From positions 128,949 through 192,948 of the forward strand of contig NZ_JAHCKL010000001.1 in NCBI RefSeq assembly GCF_026125785.1: DNA of 64,000 bases, in the 5' to 3' direction. Below, piece by piece: positions 56,621 to 64,000 of the stretch. This DNA comes from Hydrogenophaga sp. (GTDB taxonomy: Bacteria > Pseudomonadota > Gammaproteobacteria > Burkholderiales > Burkholderiaceae_C). A program made the position numbers and the translations under genes. Position 1 is the stretch's first letter. Each line of letters opens with the position of its first letter. The notes under the pieces were generated by a model. That model had not been told where the DNA came from, did no database searches, and was given only the letters and a program-made list of their open reading frames with translations.

Positions 56621-57277
56621 ATGCTGACCGTAGATCTCGGCGCCACGGGTGCGCGGCCCCCGCGCCTGCTTTTCATTGGGGCGCATTGCGACGACATCGA
56701 GATCGGTTGCGGCGGCACCGTGATCGAGTTGTTGCGGCGGTATCCGGACGCCAGCGTGCATTGGGTCGTGCTCAGTTCGGGGGCGCAGCGCCGGCAGGAA
56801 GCCAGCCGTGCAGCCCAGGCCCTGCTGCGCGGCGTGCGTGACAAAGTTGTCAGCATCCAGGATTTTCGCGGGTCGTATTTCCCATCGGAGCAGCCCGCCA
56901 TCAAGGACTATTTTGAGACACTCAAGGCCTTCCAGCCCGATGTGGTGTTCACGCATTTCCGCGACGACCTGCACCAGGACCACCGCATCACCGGCGAGCT
57001 GACCTGGAACACGTTTCGGGACCACCTGATTCTGGAGTACGAGATTCCCAAATTCGACGGAGGGCTCGGGTCGCCCTCGGTGTTCGTGCCCATCAGCCAG
57101 GCGGCGCGCAAGCGCAAGGTCGATCTGCTGATGCGCACCTTCAAGACCCAGCTTGGCCGCTCCTGGTTCACCCGGGAAACCTTCGACGCTATCATGCGGC
57201 TGCGTGGCATCGAGTGCAACGCGCCCAGTGGTTACGCAGAAGCCTTCTATTCCCGCAAGCTGGTGTTGTCCACCTGA
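56621..57277 (+). CDS. PIG-L/LmbE-family N-deacetylase
   Basis: 218 residues. The Zn motif reads FIGAHCDDIEIGCGG (usual form HPDDxxxGCGG, so Pro is replaced by Cys), with the partner His in TDLHQDHR-like FRDDLHQDHRITGE. The family removes acetyl groups from N-acetyl sugars such as GlcNAc-PI or GlcNAc-malate. This CDDIEIG variant occurs in polysaccharide cassettes. ATG 56621 was chosen as the family start; 56576 is in frame. The first gene of the cassette. Confidence 0.87.
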   Translation: MLTVDLGATGARPPRLLFIGAHCDDIEIGCGGTVIELLRRYPDASVHWVVLSSGAQRRQEASRAAQALLRGVRDKVVSIQDFRGSYFPSEQPAIKDYFETLKAFQPDVVFTHFRDDLHQDHRITGELTWNTFRDHLILEYEIPKFDGGLGSPSVFVPISQAARKRKVDLLMRTFKTQLGRSWFTRETFDAIMRLRGIECNAPSGYAEAFYSRKLVLST

Positions 57278-57330
57278 CCCGAAGAGTCCCCGTCGCGCCG
57301 CCATCGTCCGAACCAGATCCTTCCACCGCC

Positions 57331-58629
57331 ATGAGCCAGACCGCTACCCCTGAACGCCCCGCCACCTCCAGCCGCGTTGCCGCGGCCACCGCCCTGAGCA
57401 CCCAGGCCTGCTGCCGTTTCTGTGGTGCGCCGCTCAAGCACCGCTTCGTGGACCTGGGCATGTCGCCGCTGTGCCAGACCCACATCGAGCCGCACCAGCT
57501 CAACCACATGGAGCCGTTCTATCCGCTGTGCGCCTGGGTCTGCGACCAGTGCTTCCTGGTCCAGCTGGAGGAGTACGTGGCGCCCTCGGACATCTTTTCC
57601 GACTACGCCTATTTCTCGTCGTACTCGGACAGCTGGGTCGAGCATGCACGCCGCTACACCGAGCAGATGATCAGCCGCTTCGGCTTCGGTGCCCAGTCCC
57701 GGGTGATGGAGATCGCCAGCAACGACGGCTACCTGCTGCAGCACTTCGTGCGCGCCGGCGTGCCCTGCCGAGGCATCGAGCCCGCGGCCAACGTGGCCGA
57801 GGTCGCGGTGGGCAAGGGCATCCCCACGTCGGTCTGCTTCTTTGGCCGGGAGACGGCGCGCGCCATCGCAGGCGAGCACGGCCAGGCCAGCCTGCTGCTG
57901 GGCAACAACGTGTTGGCGCACGTGCCCGACATCAACGATTTCGTCGGTGGCATGAAGATCCTGCTCGCTCCGGTTGGCGTCATCACCATGGAGTTCCCCC
58001 ATCTGCAGCAGTTGATGGAGCAGAACCAGTTCGACACCATCTACCACGAACACTTCTCCTACCTGTCGTTCACCACGGTGGAGCGCATCTTCGCGCACCA
58101 CGGCCTGACGCTGTTCGACGTGGAAGAACTGCCCACGCACGGTGGGTCCCTGCGCATCTACGGCCGCCACAGCGACGATGCCTCCAAGCCGGTGGGCGAG
58201 CGTGTGACCGCGTTGCGCGAGCGCGAACGGGCCAAGGGGTACACCAGGCTGGAGACCTATGCCGACTTCGCCGAGCGCGTGCGTGAGACCAAGCGCAAGC
58301 TGCTGGCCTTCCTGATCGAGGCCAAGCGCGCGGGCAAGACCATTGCCGGCTATGGCGCACCAGGCAAAGGCAACACCCTGCTGAACTACTGCGGTATCCG
58401 CCAGGATTTCCTGGACTACACGGTGGACCGCAACCCGCACAAGTACGGGCGTTTCACGCCGGGCACGCACATTCCCATCCTGCACCCCGACGCCATCCGC
58501 GAGACGCGGCCCGACTACCTGCTGCTGCTGCCCTGGAACCTGAAGGACGAGATCATGCAGCAGACGGCCTACATCCGCGAATGGGGCGGCAAGTTCGTGA
58601 TTCCGATTCCCGAGGTGACGGTGCTCTGA
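57331..58629 (+). CDS. class I SAM C-methyltransferase, three-domain (sugar C-methylation)
   Basis: 432 residues. A zinc-binding N-terminal domain (CCRFCG ... CDQC, residues ~27-76) is followed by a Rossmann methyltransferase domain (VMEIASNDGYLLQHF, about 115-129, and GIEPAANVAEVA). A C-terminal domain ends in AGYGAPGKGNTLLNYCGI and LLPWNLKDEI. This is the TylC3/NovU-like family that C-methylates 4-keto-NDP-sugars at C-3 or C-5, and EPS homologues are common. It is the clearest sign that the cassette makes a branched, C-methylated sugar. Confidence 0.92.
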   Translation: MSQTATPERPATSSRVAAATALSTQACCRFCGAPLKHRFVDLGMSPLCQTHIEPHQLNHMEPFYPLCAWVCDQCFLVQLEEYVAPSDIFSDYAYFSSYSDSWVEHARRYTEQMISRFGFGAQSRVMEIASNDGYLLQHFVRAGVPCRGIEPAANVAEVAVGKGIPTSVCFFGRETARAIAGEHGQASLLLGNNVLAHVPDINDFVGGMKILLAPVGVITMEFPHLQQLMEQNQFDTIYHEHFSYLSFTTVERIFAHHGLTLFDVEELPTHGGSLRIYGRHSDDASKPVGERVTALRERERAKGYTRLETYADFAERVRETKRKLLAFLIEAKRAGKTIAGYGAPGKGNTLLNYCGIRQDFLDYTVDRNPHKYGRFTPGTHIPILHPDAIRETRPDYLLLLPWNLKDEIMQQTAYIREWGGKFVIPIPEVTVL

Positions 58630-58669
58630 GAGGCACCATCCGGGGCAACATCAACCACATGAGGCAAAG

Positions 58670-59707
58670 ATGAAGGTATTCGTGACGGGCGTGAATGGGT
58701 ACATCGGCGCGGTGCTTGGGCCGTACCTGGCGCAGCGCGGGTTGCAGGTGCTGGGGCTGGACACGGGGTTCTACCGGGACGGCTGGCTCTACAGCAACGA
58801 CGCACAGATGGGCATGAGCCCGCAGACCATCAACAAGGACCTGCGCAGCATCGAGGTGTCCGATCTGGAAGGCTGCGATGCCGTGGCGCACCTGGCCGAG
58901 CTCTCCAACGACCCGCTGGGCCAGAACAACCCCGCGGTGACGCACCAGATCAACCACAAAGGGTCCGTCGCATTGGCCGAGAAAGCGCGCCAGGCCGGCA
59001 TCCGCCGCTTTGTCTACACCTCGTCCTGCAGCGTCTACGGTGCGGGCACCGGGGACTTCCTGGACGAGACCGCCGCCGTCAACCCGCAGACCGCCTACGC
59101 CGAGTGCAAGGTGCTGGTCGAGCGCGACGTCGGCAAGATGGCGGGCGACGACTTCTGCCCGGTGTTTCTGCGCAATGCCACGGCCTACGGCCCTTCGCCG
59201 CGCATGCGCTTCGACATCGTGATCAACGACCTGTGCGCGCTGGCCTGGACCACCAAGAAGATCGCCATGATCAGCGACGGCAGCCCCTGGCGGCCGGTGG
59301 TGCACGTGGAGGACATCTGCGAGGCGATCTACCGCTCGCTGGTGGCACCGGAGGACGCGGTGCGCGGCAAGGTGTTCAACGTCGGGCAGAACGCCGACAA
59401 CTACCGCATCCGCGAGCTCGCCACCATCGTGGCGGAGACCTTTCCCGGCTGCGAGGTCAGCGTGGGCCCGCCCAGCGGCGATACGCGCAGCTACCGCGTC
59501 AACTTCGACCGCATCCACAGCCAGTTGCCAGGCTTCACCTGCCGCTTCGATGCGCGCGCCGGCGCCGAGCAACTGCGTGGCGTTTTCGAGCGCATCCAGA
59601 TGTCGCCCGAGACCTATGCCTTCCGCGCCTTTACCCGGCTCAAGCAGCTCAAGTACCTGCAGTCCACCGGCCAGATCGACGGCGACTTCTACTGGGTCAA
59701 GGCATGA
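58670..59707 (+). CDS. NAD(P)-dependent nucleotide-sugar epimerase/dehydratase (extended SDR)
   Basis: 345 residues. FVTGVNGYIGAVLGPYLAQRG is the Rossmann start, SSCSVYGAG carries the catalytic Ser, YAECKVLVE the Tyr and Lys, and RPVVHVEDICEAIYRSLVAP the C-terminal nucleotide-sugar part. It could act as 4,6-dehydratase, 4-epimerase or 4-ketoreductase on the cassette's NDP-sugar. The TGA overlaps the next ATG, so the two are coupled. A ribosome site ATGAGGCAAAG precedes ATG 58670. Confidence 0.9.
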   Translation: MKVFVTGVNGYIGAVLGPYLAQRGLQVLGLDTGFYRDGWLYSNDAQMGMSPQTINKDLRSIEVSDLEGCDAVAHLAELSNDPLGQNNPAVTHQINHKGSVALAEKARQAGIRRFVYTSSCSVYGAGTGDFLDETAAVNPQTAYAECKVLVERDVGKMAGDDFCPVFLRNATAYGPSPRMRFDIVINDLCALAWTTKKIAMISDGSPWRPVVHVEDICEAIYRSLVAPEDAVRGKVFNVGQNADNYRIRELATIVAETFPGCEVSVGPPSGDTRSYRVNFDRIHSQLPGFTCRFDARAGAEQLRGVFERIQMSPETYAFRAFTRLKQLKYLQSTGQIDGDFYWVKA

Positions 59708-60273
59708 AATTCACCCCCGCGCCGCTGGCCGGTGCCTTCGTTGTCGACATTGACGCCAACGAGGACGAGCGCGGCCTGTTCGCCCGCACCTGGTGCGAGC
59801 AGGAGTTCGCGGCGCAGGGATTGGACAGCCGGTTGCGGCAGGCCAGCTTCTCGCGCAACCGGCGCCGCGGCACGGTGCGCGGCATGCACCTGCAACTGCC
59901 GCCTTCGCGCGAGGCCAAGCTGGTGCGCTGTGTGCGTGGCCGCATCCTGGACGTGATCGTGGACCTGCGTCCGGATTCGGCCACCTTCGGCCAGCACTTC
60001 GGCGTCGAGCTGTCGGCGCAGAATGCGCGGGCGCTCTACATTCCGCCGCTCATGGCGCATGGCTTCCAGACGCTGGAGGACGACAGCGACGTGGCCTACC
60101 AGATGACGGACCTGTACGCGCCCGGCCTGGGCTACGGCCTGCGCTGGGACGACCCGGCCCTGGGCATCGACTGGCCCATCCGCGAAGACGTGACCATCCT
60201 GGCGCGCGACCGCGACTGCCCGGACTTCGACCCAGCGGCTTACCGCCGGGTGCTGCAGAGCGCAGCGACATGA
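59704..60273 (+). CDS. dTDP-4-dehydrorhamnose 3,5-epimerase-like protein (RmlC family cupin)
   Basis: 189 residues, cupin fold. DERGLFARTWCEQEFAAQGL, the catalytic His in RRGTVRGMHLQLPP, VIVDLRPDSATFGQ and IPPLMAHGFQTLEDDSDVAYQMTD fit the RmlC family, which epimerises 4-keto-sugars at C-3/C-5. It may act on CDP- or dTDP-linked keto-sugar in this cassette. The ATG overlaps the previous stop and its own stop overlaps the next ATG (4 bp). Confidence 0.92.
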   Translation: MKFTPAPLAGAFVVDIDANEDERGLFARTWCEQEFAAQGLDSRLRQASFSRNRRRGTVRGMHLQLPPSREAKLVRCVRGRILDVIVDLRPDSATFGQHFGVELSAQNARALYIPPLMAHGFQTLEDDSDVAYQMTDLYAPGLGYGLRWDDPALGIDWPIREDVTILARDRDCPDFDPAAYRRVLQSAAT

Positions 60274-61595
60274 GCCACGAACTGTTTCCGGGCATCCGGA
60301 GCGCCGCGGACTGCGTCGGCTGGGCCGACGAGGCCTGGGCGCTGATGCAGCGCCTGTACCCGGTGTGCCGCAGCATCACCGGCGACGGGGTCCGCGAGAC
60401 CTTGGCCGTTGTGGGTGAGCGCATCGCGCTGCAGTTGCACGAGGTGCCCTCGGGCCTGCCGGTCTTCGACTGGACCGTGCCGCAGGAATGGAATGTGCGC
60501 GAGGCCTGGATCAAGGACCCCGCGGGCCAGAAGGTGGTGGACCTGCGCGACCACAGCCTGCACCTCATGAGCTACAGCACGCCGGTGCATGCGCGCATGC
60601 CGCTGTCCGAACTGCGCGCGCACCTGCACAGCCTGCCGGACCACCCGGATTGGATCCCGTACCGCACCAGCTACTACCGCGAGGCCTGGGGTTTCTGCCT
60701 GCCGCACCGGCAGCTCCAGGCGTTGCCCGAAGGGGAGTACGAGGTCTTCATCGACAGCACGCTGGCCCCGGGGCATCTCAGCTACGCCGAATGCGTGGTA
60801 CCGGGCCGCAGCGAACAGGAGTTCCTGGTCTTCACGCACATCTGCCACCCCGGCCTGTGCAACGACAACCTGACCGGCATTGCCGTGGCCACCGCGCTGG
60901 CCGCCGCACTGGCCCAGGGCCCCACGCCGCGCCTGACCTACCGCTTCGTGTTCGCGCCCGGGACCATCGGCTCCATCACCTGGCTGGCGCGCAACGAGGC
61001 GCGGCTGGGCGCGGTGCGCGATGGCCTGGTCATCGGCCTGCTGGGAGACCGGGGGCCGCTGACCTACAAGCGCAGCCGGCGCGAGGACGCCGGCATCGAC
61101 CGTCTGGCCGAGCACCTGCTGCCACAACTGGCTCCCGGTACACGGCTGATTCCGTTCTCGCCCTATGGCTACGACGAGCGCCAGCTCTGCTCGCCCGGCT
61201 TCAACCTGCCGGTAGGTCGACTGACGCGCACACCCAACAACGAATACCCGCAGTACCACAGCTCGGCCGACGACTTCGATCTCATCGACCGCCAGGCGCT
61301 GGCCGAGTCCATGGCGGCCTGTGCCACGCTGCTGCGCGCGGCCGACCGCGAAGGACGCTACCTCAACCTGAACCCGAAGTGCGAGCCCATGCTGGGCAAG
61401 CGAGGCCTCTACCGCCCCACCGGCGGCGGGCATCCGGGCGAGTTCGAGCACGCGCTGCTGTGGGTGCTCAACCAGTCGGACGGCGGGCGCAGCCTGCTGC
61501 AGATCGCGCAGCGCTCCGGGCTTGCCTTTGACACCGTCGCGGACGCCGCACAGGCGCTCGAAGAGGTGGGGCTGCTCAGACTGCATGAAGATTGA
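60270..61595 (+). CDS. DUF4910/DUF2172 aminopeptidase-like protein in a sugar cassette
   Basis: 441 residues. It starts LFPGIRSAADCVGWADEAWALMQRLYPVCRSITGDGVRETL, a signature of the DUF4910 family. The M28-peptidase-like fold shows FTHICHPGLCNDNLTGIAVA (candidate metal His and Asp) and NNEYPQYHSSADDFD. A C-terminal winged-helix-like part (about 360-441, ending in QALEEVGLLRLH) follows. Its role is unknown; such proteins recur in surface-polysaccharide clusters, so it may hydrolyse an amide or ester on a sugar rather than a peptide. APGTIGS stands where I would look for a catalytic Glu. Confidence 0.85.
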   Translation: MSHELFPGIRSAADCVGWADEAWALMQRLYPVCRSITGDGVRETLAVVGERIALQLHEVPSGLPVFDWTVPQEWNVREAWIKDPAGQKVVDLRDHSLHLMSYSTPVHARMPLSELRAHLHSLPDHPDWIPYRTSYYREAWGFCLPHRQLQALPEGEYEVFIDSTLAPGHLSYAECVVPGRSEQEFLVFTHICHPGLCNDNLTGIAVATALAAALAQGPTPRLTYRFVFAPGTIGSITWLARNEARLGAVRDGLVIGLLGDRGPLTYKRSRREDAGIDRLAEHLLPQLAPGTRLIPFSPYGYDERQLCSPGFNLPVGRLTRTPNNEYPQYHSSADDFDLIDRQALAESMAACATLLRAADREGRYLNLNPKCEPMLGKRGLYRPTGGGHPGEFEHALLWVLNQSDGGRSLLQIAQRSGLAFDTVADAAQALEEVGLLRLHED

Positions 61596-61613
61596 AGAAC
61601 CAGGAGTCGAACA

Positions 61614-62390
61614 ATGAAAGTGGTGCTGTTTTGTGGTGGGCTGGGAACGCGCTTGCGCGAGCATTCGGACACCGTGCCCAAGCCTCTGGTCAACATCGGG
61701 ACACGGCCGATCATCTGGCACCTGATGCGCTACTACGCGCACTTCGGGCACCGCGAGTTCATTCTCTGCCTGGGCTACCGGGGCGACATGATCCGCGAGT
61801 ACTTCCTGAACTACAACGAATGCCTGTCCAACGACTTCGTGCTCTCCGAAGGAGGCAAGAAGATCGAGCTGCTGTCCAGCGACATCGACGACTGGCGCAT
61901 CACCTTCGTGGACACCGGCCTGCATGCCAACATCGGCCAGCGTCTGATGCGGGCACGCAAGCACCTGGGCGATGACGAGATGTTCATGGCCAACTACGCC
62001 GACGCGCTGACCGACCTGCCGCTGGACCGCCACCTGGCGGAGTTCCAGCAGAGCGACGCCATCGTGAGCATGCTCGGGGTGTCCTCGGCGCAGTCCTTCC
62101 ATGGCGTGAGCGGCGAGGACAACGGCACCGTGACCGCATTCGGCCCCATGCACGAGGCCGACTTCTGGATCAACGCCGGGTATTTCTGCATGCGCCGCGA
62201 GATTTTCGACCACATAGAAGAAGGCGATGAACTCGTGGAGAAGCCTTTCCAGCGCCTGATCCAGGCGCGCAAGCTGCGCGTGCACCGCTACAACGGCTTC
62301 TGGCAGCAGATGGACACCTTCAAGGACAAGATCACGTACGACCGCATGGAAGGCCGTGGCGACTGCCCCTGGAAGGTGTGGCAACGCTGA
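61614..62390 (+). CDS. sugar-1-phosphate nucleotidyltransferase, RfbF-like (glucose-1-phosphate cytidylyltransferase type)
   Basis: 258 residues. VVLFCGGLGTRLREHSDTVPKP has the nucleotide-binding GGxGTRL and PKP. NIGTRPIIWHLMRYYAHFGH and GFWQQMDTFKDKITYD match RfbF, which makes CDP-glucose, better than RmlA. INAGYFCMRREIFDHI binds the sugar. CDP-glucose 4,6-dehydratase (RfbG) and RfbH are not next to it, so the nucleotide identity is inferred. It supplies the activated sugar for the cassette. Confidence 0.9.
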   Translation: MKVVLFCGGLGTRLREHSDTVPKPLVNIGTRPIIWHLMRYYAHFGHREFILCLGYRGDMIREYFLNYNECLSNDFVLSEGGKKIELLSSDIDDWRITFVDTGLHANIGQRLMRARKHLGDDEMFMANYADALTDLPLDRHLAEFQQSDAIVSMLGVSSAQSFHGVSGEDNGTVTAFGPMHEADFWINAGYFCMRREIFDHIEEGDELVEKPFQRLIQARKLRVHRYNGFWQQMDTFKDKITYDRMEGRGDCPWKVWQR

Positions 62391-62450
62391 AGAGCCATTC
62401 GCGCCGGCCGCCACACGAAGCGGTCGGTCTGTCAGGACGAGACACCAGAC

Positions 62451-63332
62451 ATGGCCCAACCCAACTACCGCAGCAGAGTCAGTATCGGTCTGCCCGTCTT
62501 CAATGGCGAGAAATACCTGCCGCAGACCATCGAATCGCTGCTGGCGCAGACCTTCGACGACTTTGAACTGATCATCTCGGACAACGCCTCCACCGATCGC
62601 ACCGCGGAGATCTGCCGCGCATACGCCGAGCGCGACGCCAGGGTGCGGTACCACCGCAACGAAGCCAACATAGGCTTGTACCGGAACTTCAACCGCGTAT
62701 TCCAGTTGTCTTCCAGCGCGTACTTCAAGTGGGCGGCGGCAGACGACATCTGTGGGGCCAGACTCATCGAGCGCTGTGTGGAGGTGCTGGACGCCGACCC
62801 GCAGGCGGTGCTCGTCTATGCGAAGACGGTATTTATCGACGAGCAGCAGCGTGAACTGGTGGTGGACTATCCGGGGTGGCACCTGCCATCACCCGATCCG
62901 GTCGAGCGAATGGCGTTTGCCATCCAGGCCGGCCACTGGGTAACAGCCTGCGAAGGTTTGATCCGCTCCTCCGCGCTGAGACAGACCCCGCTGTTTCCGA
63001 CCTACTATGGAGGCGACCGTGCCCTGCTGTGCAGGCTTGCCCTGTTCGGCACGTTTCAGGAGTTGCCCGAACGACTGGCCTTTAAGCGCTTGCATGCCAG
63101 CAATTCGACAGGCCATGCCTCCGATGCCGACTGGTTCCCGGACAAGGCGGCCTACCAGTCCTGGACGCTGTACCGCGACTACCTGAAGATCATCGCGGGT
63201 TCGCCTTTTTCGCTGAGCCAGAAAACGCGGCTGCTGAAGGCGGCTGCACGGCGCATGTACTGGAGCAAGTCCAGCCTGCGGCAGGAGATGCGCCAGTACG
63301 TCAGGAATGTCCTGCGATCCGGCGATTCCTGA
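62451..63332 (+). CDS. glycosyltransferase family 2
   Basis: 293 residues, GT-A fold. SIGLPVFNGEKYLPQTIESLLAQTFDDFELIISDNASTDRTAEIC is the canonical start. The DxD is in KWAAADDICGARLIERC (about residue 100). The C-terminal ~70 residues are basic and likely membrane-attached. It is the last gene of the cassette and the best candidate to attach the unusual sugar. It starts 60 bp after the nucleotidyltransferase. Confidence 0.93.
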   Translation: MAQPNYRSRVSIGLPVFNGEKYLPQTIESLLAQTFDDFELIISDNASTDRTAEICRAYAERDARVRYHRNEANIGLYRNFNRVFQLSSSAYFKWAAADDICGARLIERCVEVLDADPQAVLVYAKTVFIDEQQRELVVDYPGWHLPSPDPVERMAFAIQAGHWVTACEGLIRSSALRQTPLFPTYYGGDRALLCRLALFGTFQELPERLAFKRLHASNSTGHASDADWFPDKAAYQSWTLYRDYLKIIAGSPFSLSQKTRLLKAAARRMYWSKSSLRQEMRQYVRNVLRSGDS

Positions 63333-63344
63333 GCGGGCCCTCCC

Positions 63345-63382
63345 AAAAAAAATCAGCCCCTCGCGCAGGACGGGAGGGGCTG
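63345..63382 (-). terminator. rho-independent terminator of the minus-strand gene
   Basis: On the minus strand CAGCCCCTC and GAGGGGCTG (63374-63382 and 63354-63362 in plus coordinates) form a 9-bp stem with an 11-base loop, followed by A and eight T residues (63352-63345). It lies 21 bp after the stop at 63404. Confidence 0.93.
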
Positions 63383-63403
63383 TTCGAGCGCGGCGAGGTG
63401 GCC

Positions 63404-64000
63404 TTACTTGGGAACGATCGCGAACTGCGGCTCGTAGCGGAACTCCTCGTCGAGCGCAGGCGTCATGCCCTTCCACTTGGTATAGGCTGCAGCGGCATTG
63501 GACACACCGGCGTTGGCCGCTGCAGCGAGGGTTCCACGTGCGATGGCCGCGTAGGCCTGCGGGTCGCCGGGGTAGGCCTCCTCATTCATCGGCACCTGGC
63601 TGCAGGCGCGTCCGACCATGCTGGAGAAGTTGGCCGCGAACAGCGCACTCCAGGTACTGAAGTACTGCATGTTGTTCGGGTTGGCGATCAACATATCAGC
63701 CACCGCGCCTTTGCTCGCACAGAAGCCGTTAGCGTCGTTCATGAAGCGGCCCACGTTGAACTTGCTGATCACGTTGAGCACATCGCGGGCCTTGGGCTCG
63801 TTGTTCTCGGCCAGGCGGGCGAAGATCATGCCCATGAAGTCGTTCTGCCAGGGAATGGTCGCAGCGGGTTCGTCGAAAAGGCCGAGTGCGCCCAGGGGCG
63901 ACATTTCCGTGCTGCTCGCTGTGCGCGTCGCGTACCAGTTGATGTTGTTGGCCAGCATGGCCTTGTAGAAGGCGCGCTGCGGGTGTGAATCTGGCACTAT
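63404..64000 (-). CDS. C-terminal part of an unrecognised protein (truncated by window end)
   Basis: 198 residues visible, continuing beyond 64000, so the start is off the window. The visible part is mixed helical with several Asn, Phe and Ala-rich stretches (YKAMLANNINWYATRTASS, PWQNDFMGMIFARLAENNEP, NAAAAYTKWKGMTPALDEEF). Two Cys are present. It ends EPQFAIVPK and has no PEP-CTERM anchor at its end. The composition suits a secreted or periplasmic protein, but the N-terminus is needed. It has its own intrinsic terminator and is convergent with the polysaccharide cassette. Confidence 0.75.
   Translation of the reverse strand: MVPDSHPQRAFYKAMLANNINWYATRTASSTEMSPLGALGLFDEPAATIPWQNDFMGMIFARLAENNEPKARDVLNVISKFNVGRFMNDANGFCASKGAVADMLIANPNNMQYFSTWSALFAANFSSMVGRACSQVPMNEEAYPGDPQAYAAIARGTLAAAANAGVSNAAAAYTKWKGMTPALDEEFRYEPQFAIVPK

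Noticed and set aside
60240-62882. 880-codon open frame on the minus strand
   Set aside because: It is antisense to the DUF4910, nucleotidyltransferase and GT2 genes, and contains no domain signature.

Overview
The window is a chromosomal segment of a high-GC betaproteobacterium. Burkholderiales is near certain and family Comamonadaceae likely (Hydrogenophaga, Rhodoferax and Polaromonas are the kind of genera I would compare first; the genus is a guess). The reasons are a phaC-phaA-phaB operon, a propionyl-CoA/methylmalonyl-CoA locus with a GntR regulator beside it, and a long exosortase-A (XrtA/PEP-CTERM) exopolysaccharide locus. I saw no rRNA, tRNA, CRISPR array, transposase or prophage gene.

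Layout. Positions 1-5.9 kb hold the tail of a GntR regulator, an AMP-phosphorylase-type phosphorylase coupled to a PRPP-synthetase-like gene, an Old Yellow Enzyme, maleylacetoacetate isomerase, PgeF and a small membrane protein. 6.0-9.97 kb is the polyhydroxybutyrate synthesis operon phaCAB, closed by a clear intrinsic terminator. 10-15.6 kb holds a CPA2 antiporter, a large membrane protein, dusA and a DyP peroxidase. 15.6-25.0 kb is the propionate/methylmalonyl-CoA locus: GntR regulator, methylmalonyl-CoA mutase, a GIY-YIG/MeaB fusion, pccB, pccA, a methyltransferase and an epimerase-like VOC protein. It carries three REP-like repeat clusters, one of which lies inside a coding region and joins two proteins. 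25-29 kb holds a small unknown gene, a chemotaxis receptor with a C-terminal sensor domain, an RnfB-like ferredoxin and the PHB depolymerase phaZ with a lysine/alanine-rich tail. 29.2-35.2 kb is a set of oxidoreductases. It includes a TetR regulator and an NADP-dependent oxidoreductase that share a 17-bp palindromic operator, plus a broken remnant of an MFS transporter.

35.5-63.3 kb is one large surface-polysaccharide region. Its first half (35.5-53.9 kb, all on +) matches the XrtA-associated EPS gene set: export lipoprotein, chain-length determinant, tyrosine autokinase, outer-membrane barrel, ATPase, deacetylase, FemAB, glycosyltransferases, amidotransferase and O-antigen-ligase-like protein. 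XrtA itself, EpsI and any PEP-CTERM substrate are not in the window. A flippase and a GT-A-like gene follow on the minus strand (53.9-56.3 kb). The second half (56.6-63.3 kb) is a tightly packed sugar-modification cassette: LmbE deacetylase, three-domain C-methyltransferase, SDR epimerase/dehydratase, RmlC-like epimerase, a DUF4910 aminopeptidase-like protein, a RfbF-like sugar nucleotidyltransferase and a GT2. It probably builds and attaches an unusual, possibly C-methylated, sugar. The window ends in the C-terminal part of an unrecognised minus-strand protein with its own terminator.

PHB synthesis and breakdown (phaCAB, phaZ) and propionyl-CoA assimilation (pcc, mutase, MeaB) lie close together and share acyl-CoA pools. 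The polysaccharide region is the main accessory block. The observations I rate most interesting are the repeat-mediated GIY-YIG/MeaB fusion, the sugar cassette with its peptidase-like member, the TetR double operator, and the basic tail on PhaZ.
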